DNA from: DASVUS01 sp036388675
Lineage (GTDB): Bacteria > Armatimonadota > Abditibacteriia > Abditibacteriales > Abditibacteriaceae
Reading direction: 5' to 3'
Length of the DNA: 64,000 nucleotides
NCBI GenBank assembly: GCA_036388675.1
Contig: DASVRI010000039.1
Location: 216,525-280,524, forward strand
Position 1 is the stretch's first letter; every line of letters begins with the position of its first letter. Both the position numbers and the translations under genes were made by a program. Positions 63,492 through 64,000 of this stretch are shown here, piece after piece. Under the pieces are notes generated by a model that did no database searches, was not told the DNA's origin, and saw only the letters and a program-made list of their open reading frames with translations.

Positions 63492-63920
63492 TCAGCTTCC
63501 GGGAAAAATGGAGCGCGGCGCGTGGGGATACTTTTTGCGCGCCTCATCGAAAACACTGGTATCGGAGGCAAAGCCCCATTGCAGCACGCGCCACGACTTC
63601 TTCTCTTTGCGCAGCAGTGCGGTGATTTCACCCCACAAGTACTCGTCCCCGAAACGGGTGCCGTTAGCTTTAAGCGCACTGCCCGAAACCATGGCCCAAC
63701 CGTCGTGCACTTTAAAATAGCCCAGTTCAAAAATGACCGGCGTCTTCACCTTCTTGCTGACCGGCTTGCGCAGCGCATCCAAAATAGCTTTGCGCTCCGC
63801 GCTGCCTGCTTTAGGCGTGTATGTGGGGCCAGCTTTCGACGCGTCAACGGTGAACAGCAGCGCGACCGCCAGCGCCGTAATCGTGAAGAGCCACTGCCCG
63901 GCTAAACAGGTTCGCTGCAT
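63492..63920 (-). CDS. Secreted protein of unknown function
   Basis: 142 residues. A signal peptide (WLFTITALAVALLFTVDASKAG) leaves a ~110-residue mature domain: SAERKAILDALRKPV, PVIFELGYFKVHDGWAMVSG and a beta-rich end (LLRKEKKSWRVLQWGF). This layout is shared by a family of uncharacterised exported proteins; no function is known. Start ATG 63920. It is the last complete gene in the window, monocistronic, and its 3' end abuts a hairpin element. Confidence 0.75.
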   Translation of the reverse strand: MQRTCLAGQWLFTITALAVALLFTVDASKAGPTYTPKAGSAERKAILDALRKPVSKKVKTPVIFELGYFKVHDGWAMVSGSALKANGTRFGDEYLWGEITALLRKEKKSWRVLQWGFASDTSVFDEARKKYPHAPRSIFPGS

Positions 63921-63965
63921 GTCATTTCCTCCCCGGAAGCTGCAATCGATGCCAGAAGCAGCGTG

Positions 63966-64000
63966 TCATTTCGAGCGCAGCAAGAAACCTTAGCGGAAGG
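63966..64000. repeat. Left end of a TGTCATTTC-type repeat, cut by the window edge
   Basis: TGTCATTTCGAGCGCAGC followed by AAGAAACCTTAGCGG resembles the left arm of 45397-45493 (TGTCATTTCAGGCGCAACGC). The other arm would lie beyond the window. Confidence 0.5.

Overview
The window reads as a chromosomal segment of a free-living, heterotrophic bacterium with moderately high GC (I estimate mid-to-upper 50s per cent). A paired DUF1501/DUF1800 locus, an AfsR/SARP-type regulator with an NB-ARC-like ATPase, secreted beta-propeller proteins, several glycoside hydrolases, two phytanoyl-CoA-dioxygenase-like enzymes and Gfo/Idh/MocA oxidoreductases are together most reminiscent of Armatimonadota or neighbouring phyla. 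That assignment is inference from gene content; there is no rRNA in the window and I recognised no tRNA.

The strongest signal is not a gene. The palindrome GAGTACTC occurs about 59 times (counted by eye), roughly once per 1.1 kb, where about one copy is expected by chance. It sits inside genes in all three reading frames (read as EYS, xVL or ST) and in intergenic DNA, usually with a pyrimidine before and a purine after. It behaves like the cyanobacterial HIP1 octamer but has a different sequence. Three intergenic copies form the centre of longer terminator-like hairpins, and several others sit exactly at start codons.

Layout. 0-7 kb: two paralogous bicupin proteins flank a 1313-residue AfsR/SARP-type regulator. 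7-12 kb: a large secreted fusion (GH74/BNR-like propeller, carbohydrate-binding-like region, CE2-type esterase), convergent with an enolase-superfamily enzyme. 12-18 kb: the exported DUF1501/DUF1800 pair with a membrane protein, and a NarL-type two-component system. 18-26 kb: M16 peptidase, YbjN protein, a type II restriction-modification pair, a PIN-toxin remnant, a lipoprotein and a frameshifted WD40 gene. 26-31.6 kb: secreted propeller, zinc peptidase, ArfB, P-loop kinase and AnmK. 31.6-35.5 kb: a probable operon of LMW phosphatase, fructosamine-kinase-like protein, PepD and an oxidoreductase, suggestive of deglycation. 36-41 kb: PhyH, GH29 fucosidase, uracil-DNA glycosylase and an agarase-like hydrolase. 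41-50.6 kb: a MacB-type ABC pair with NAD synthetase, a Tat-exported aldo/keto reductase, a hydroxyacid dehydrogenase, an alpha/beta hydrolase and an ABC-F protein. 50.6-53 kb: an accessory island with VapBC, a RAYT transposase with REP palindromes, and an HsdS remnant. 53-58.4 kb: MBL hydrolase, DUF892 protein and a multi-PAS hybrid kinase. 58.8-63.2 kb: a four-gene cluster of PhyH, an oxidoreductase/aldo-keto reductase fusion, XdhC and MocA, followed by a secreted protein.

Intergenic spaces are rich in at least four families of 60-100 bp inverted-repeat (REP/MITE-like) elements, some of which probably double as terminators.
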